Shown: positions 61,966-64,000 of the stretch, piece by piece
How the letters are laid out: the number at the start of each line of letters is the position of its first letter
How positions within the stretch are numbered: the first letter of the stretch is position 1
Source: Rhizobium sp. CF080
GTDB taxonomy: Bacteria > Pseudomonadota > Alphaproteobacteria > Rhizobiales > Rhizobiaceae
DNA length: 64,000 bases
Assembly (NCBI RefSeq): GCF_000282095.2
Contig: NZ_AKKC02000008.1
Span: forward strand, 607,396-671,395
Direction: 5' to 3'
Translations under genes and position numbers: made by a program
The notes under the pieces: model-generated
Database searches by the model: none
Told to the model about the DNA's origin: nothing
The model's input: the letters and a program-made list of their open reading frames with translations, nothing else

Positions 61966-63138
61966 ATGGCAATTGAAGGCAAGGACGAACAGGCGCGGGA
62001 GCCGCGCATCCGGCTCGGCATGGTCGGCGGTGGGGCGGGGGCGTTCATCGGGGCGGTGCATCGCATGGCGGCAAGGCTGGACGATCAGTTCGACCTGGTC
62101 GCCGGCGCGCTGTCGTCGGCGCCGGAAAAGGCGATCGCCTCGGGCCGCGATCTCGGTCTCGATCCGTCGCGCACCTATGGCAGCTACAAGGAGATGGCGA
62201 TCCGCGAGGCGCGGCTGAAGGATGGCATCGAGGCGGTGTCGATCGTCACGCCGAACCACGTGCATTACGATGCCGCCAAGGAATTCCTGAAGCGCGGCAT
62301 CCATGTGATCTGCGACAAGCCGCTGACCTCCAACCTTGCGGACGCCAAGAAGATGAAGAAGGCGGCCGACGAGAGCGGCGCGCTTTTTATCCTCACCCAC
62401 AATTACACCGGTTATCCGATGGTGCGGCAGGCGCGCGAAATGGTCGCCAATGGCGATCTCGGGAAAATCCGCGTCGTGCAGGTGGAGTATCCGCAGGACT
62501 GGCTGACCGAGGCCGTCGAGCAGACCGGCGCCAAGCAGGCCGTCTGGCGCACCGATCCGGCCCAGTCGGGTGCCGGCGGTTCGACCGGCGATATCGGCAC
62601 GCATGCCTATAACCTCGCCGCCTTCGTCACCGGCCTGACGCTCGAAAGCCTCGCCGCCGATCTCGACAGTTTTGTCGAAGGTCGCCGCCTCGACGACAAC
62701 GCGCATGTGATGCTGCGCTACGAAGGCGGCGCCAAGGGCATGCTCTGGTGCAGCCAGGTGGCGCCCGGCCATGAGAACGGCCTGAAGCTCCGCGTCTACG
62801 GCACCAAGGGCGGCATCGAATGGGTGCAGGCCGATCCGAACTATCTGTGGTTCACGCCGTTCGGCGAGCCGAAGCGCCTGATCACCCGCAACGGCGCCGG
62901 TTCCGGCCCGTCCGCCGCCCGCGTTTCCCGCATCCCGTCCGGTCACCCGGAAGGTTATCTCGAAGCGTTTGCAACCATCTATACGGAAGCCGCCCGCGCC
63001 ATCAACGCCGCCAAACAAGGCGTCGCGGTCGACAAGGCGGTGATCTATCCGACCGTCGACGACGGCGTGAAGGGGGTGGCGTTCGTGGAAGCCTGCGTTG
63101 CGTCCTCGAAGAAGAACGGGGCGTGGGTGAAACTGTAA
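61966..63138 (+). CDS. Gfo/Idh/MocA family oxidoreductase
   Basis: 390-residue NAD(P)-dependent sugar or inositol dehydrogenase. The Rossmann motif is GMVGGGAGAFIGAVHRMAAR; the catalytic Lys-Pro is in VICDKPLTSNLADAKK; the C-terminal domain has GSTGDIGTHAYNLAAFVTGL with the substrate His. It probably oxidises the sugar processed by the isomerase at 59247 and belongs functionally to the transporter locus, though the DUF pair and the acetyltransferase intervene. Confidence 0.92.
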   Translation: MAIEGKDEQAREPRIRLGMVGGGAGAFIGAVHRMAARLDDQFDLVAGALSSAPEKAIASGRDLGLDPSRTYGSYKEMAIREARLKDGIEAVSIVTPNHVHYDAAKEFLKRGIHVICDKPLTSNLADAKKMKKAADESGALFILTHNYTGYPMVRQAREMVANGDLGKIRVVQVEYPQDWLTEAVEQTGAKQAVWRTDPAQSGAGGSTGDIGTHAYNLAAFVTGLTLESLAADLDSFVEGRRLDDNAHVMLRYEGGAKGMLWCSQVAPGHENGLKLRVYGTKGGIEWVQADPNYLWFTPFGEPKRLITRNGAGSGPSAARVSRIPSGHPEGYLEAFATIYTEAARAINAAKQGVAVDKAVIYPTVDDGVKGVAFVEACVASSKKNGAWVKL

Positions 63139-63649
63139 GCCCTTGAGTGATCCGCGGTTGCAGTTCACTATCGCGTGATGGCCAACCGCCTTTCGACCAG
63201 AACGACGTCTGCTTCCATTTGCGCCGCTCGAACCCTCCGTTCGGGCGGCGTATCAATTCATGGTCGCAGGCAAATGGAACTGCACCAGGGAGTCTTCGTC
63301 TAAATCGATTGAATTCCGAGGCTGTCGGAGGCGATCGCTTGCCGAAAATAGCGGCGGGTGCAGTGGGCGCGGATATGCTTATGCGCTCTATAGTTGCATA
63401 GCGCGCACGATCGAATGAGGTAGCAGGGTAAGTCTCGGCGTCAAGTTTCTCATTTCGGCCTATCAGTTATGCCGATTTTGCAACCTTGACTTTCATCATC
63501 CCCATTACGAGTTTACGCCCGCCTTCCGGGAGGTTTCGGAAGGCTTCGGGCGGCGCTGGGAGGAGGCTGCTTGCGGTTGTGTGAGCGTTTCGTTTTCAAA
63601 GACGATCTCCATCACGCCCGAACGTCATCATGGACTGGAGGAGAACCAG
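63139..63649. other. Gene-free region
   Basis: No convincing gene in 511 bp; the small ORFs lack ribosome sites and family patterns. A hairpin with an internal bulge (GCCTTCC/GGAAGGC inside CGCCC/GGGCG) lies at about 63514-63552. TTGACT at about 63487 could be the -35 box of the esterase promoter, but a good -10 is not evident. Confidence 0.5.
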
Positions 63650-64000
63650 ATGCGCTACCAACCGTCATTCACACCCGAAATCTCCCATTCCGACCGGGGC
63701 AAGCTCGTCCGCCGGCTTGCCCTGGCATCCGCGGTCCTGCTGGCAAGCGTCGGTGCGGCCTCGATCGCCCGGGCCGACAGCTACGTATCAGGCGCCGACG
63801 CGGCCGTGGTCGATACAAAAGCCGGCGAGATCGTCGGCGCGCAGCATGATGGCGTGTTCAGCTATCTCGGCGTGCGTTATGCAACGGCTGAACGTTTCAT
63901 GCCGCCGAAGCCGGTGGAGCCGTGGGAAGGCACCAAGCCTGCGGTTACCTATGGAGAGAATTGCTTCATCCCGGACATGAAGACGGTGGCGGGCGACGAA
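63650..64000 (+). CDS. Secreted type-B carboxylesterase (3'-truncated by the window)
   Basis: The first 117 codons of a carboxylesterase/para-nitrobenzyl-esterase-like protein; the frame is open to the end of the window. GGAGGAG precedes the ATG. A signal peptide is present: basic start ending GKLVRRLALASAVLLASVGA with cleavage after IARA. The mature start has the family pattern GVFSYLGVRYATAERFMPPK with PVEPWEGTKPA and the first conserved Cys in GENCF. The catalytic Ser motif would lie beyond the window. It would act in the periplasm or outside the cell. Confidence 0.85.
   Translation, partial: MRYQPSFTPEISHSDRGKLVRRLALASAVLLASVGAASIARADSYVSGADAAVVDTKAGEIVGAQHDGVFSYLGVRYATAERFMPPKPVEPWEGTKPAVTYGENCFIPDMKTVAGDE

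Overview
This is chromosomal DNA of high GC content from an alphaproteobacterium, most likely Rhizobiaceae (Rhizobium/Agrobacterium/Sinorhizobium group). The reasons are a complete NepR-EcfG-PhyR general stress response locus with an HWE-type histidine kinase, a SmoEFGK-MtlK-like polyol operon, many solute ABC transporters, SorC-type sugar regulators, a possible CtrA site, and several families of long palindromic repeats between genes. Housekeeping genes (nth, tal, lysS, gltX) argue against a plasmid or prophage. I saw no tRNA, rRNA, CRISPR array, transposase or integrase.

Layout. 1-1896: end of a peptide-type ABC transporter operon with an amidase. 1.9-7.8 kb: a general stress response island. 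It holds DUF883 and holin-like membrane proteins, a Crp/Fnr regulator, a lone receiver protein, nepR-ecfG, phyR, a DUF1328 peptide, an HWE kinase and csbD. Five sites in this stretch fit the EcfG promoter (GGAAC, 16-18 nt, CGTT or TT) and sit in front of nepR-ecfG, phyR and the small stress genes. 7.9-15 kb: a second peptide/amide transporter (oppC, oppB, substrate-binding protein on the minus strand; M20 amidohydrolase and a fused double ATPase on the plus strand). 15.0-15.9 kb: a VbhA-like antitoxin and Fic pair. 16.0-25.3 kb: SorC regulator and polyol operon (binding protein, two permeases, ATPase, mannitol/arabitol dehydrogenase, HAD phosphatase, FGGY kinase).

25.3-37.4 kb is mixed: an orphan FtsI-type transpeptidase with an array of TTAA half-sites upstream, a CysZ/EI24 membrane protein, nth, DUF2244, an Ada-like methyltransferase, a SorC regulator divergent from transaldolase, a soluble double-PAS chemoreceptor, a SAM methyltransferase and an MFS transporter that share an identical C-terminus, and a MarR repressor with two matching operators. 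37.6-47.2 kb: an unrecognised repeat-rich membrane-anchored protein, an ABM protein, lysS, gltX, an SLC13-type permease, glutathione peroxidase, a GNAT protein, a VOC protein and TerC. 47.3-50.9 kb: TetR repressor with two palindromic operators and an EmrAB-like efflux pump.

51-63.1 kb: a D-xylose/sugar locus (LacI regulator, xylB, xylA, CUT2 ABC transporter, sugar phosphate isomerase, Gfo/Idh dehydrogenase). A 15-bp motif occurs upstream of lacI and again upstream of the transporter, which suggests one regulon. The transporter ATPase appears to be translated by coupling to a 30-codon leader ORF. A DUF4160/DUF2442 pair and a hexapeptide acetyltransferase interrupt this region. The window ends inside a secreted type-B carboxylesterase gene.

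Start codons were moved from the longest possible ORF where ribosome binding sites, family length or terminators argued for it. Functions are from motif and family recognition by eye; no database search was run.
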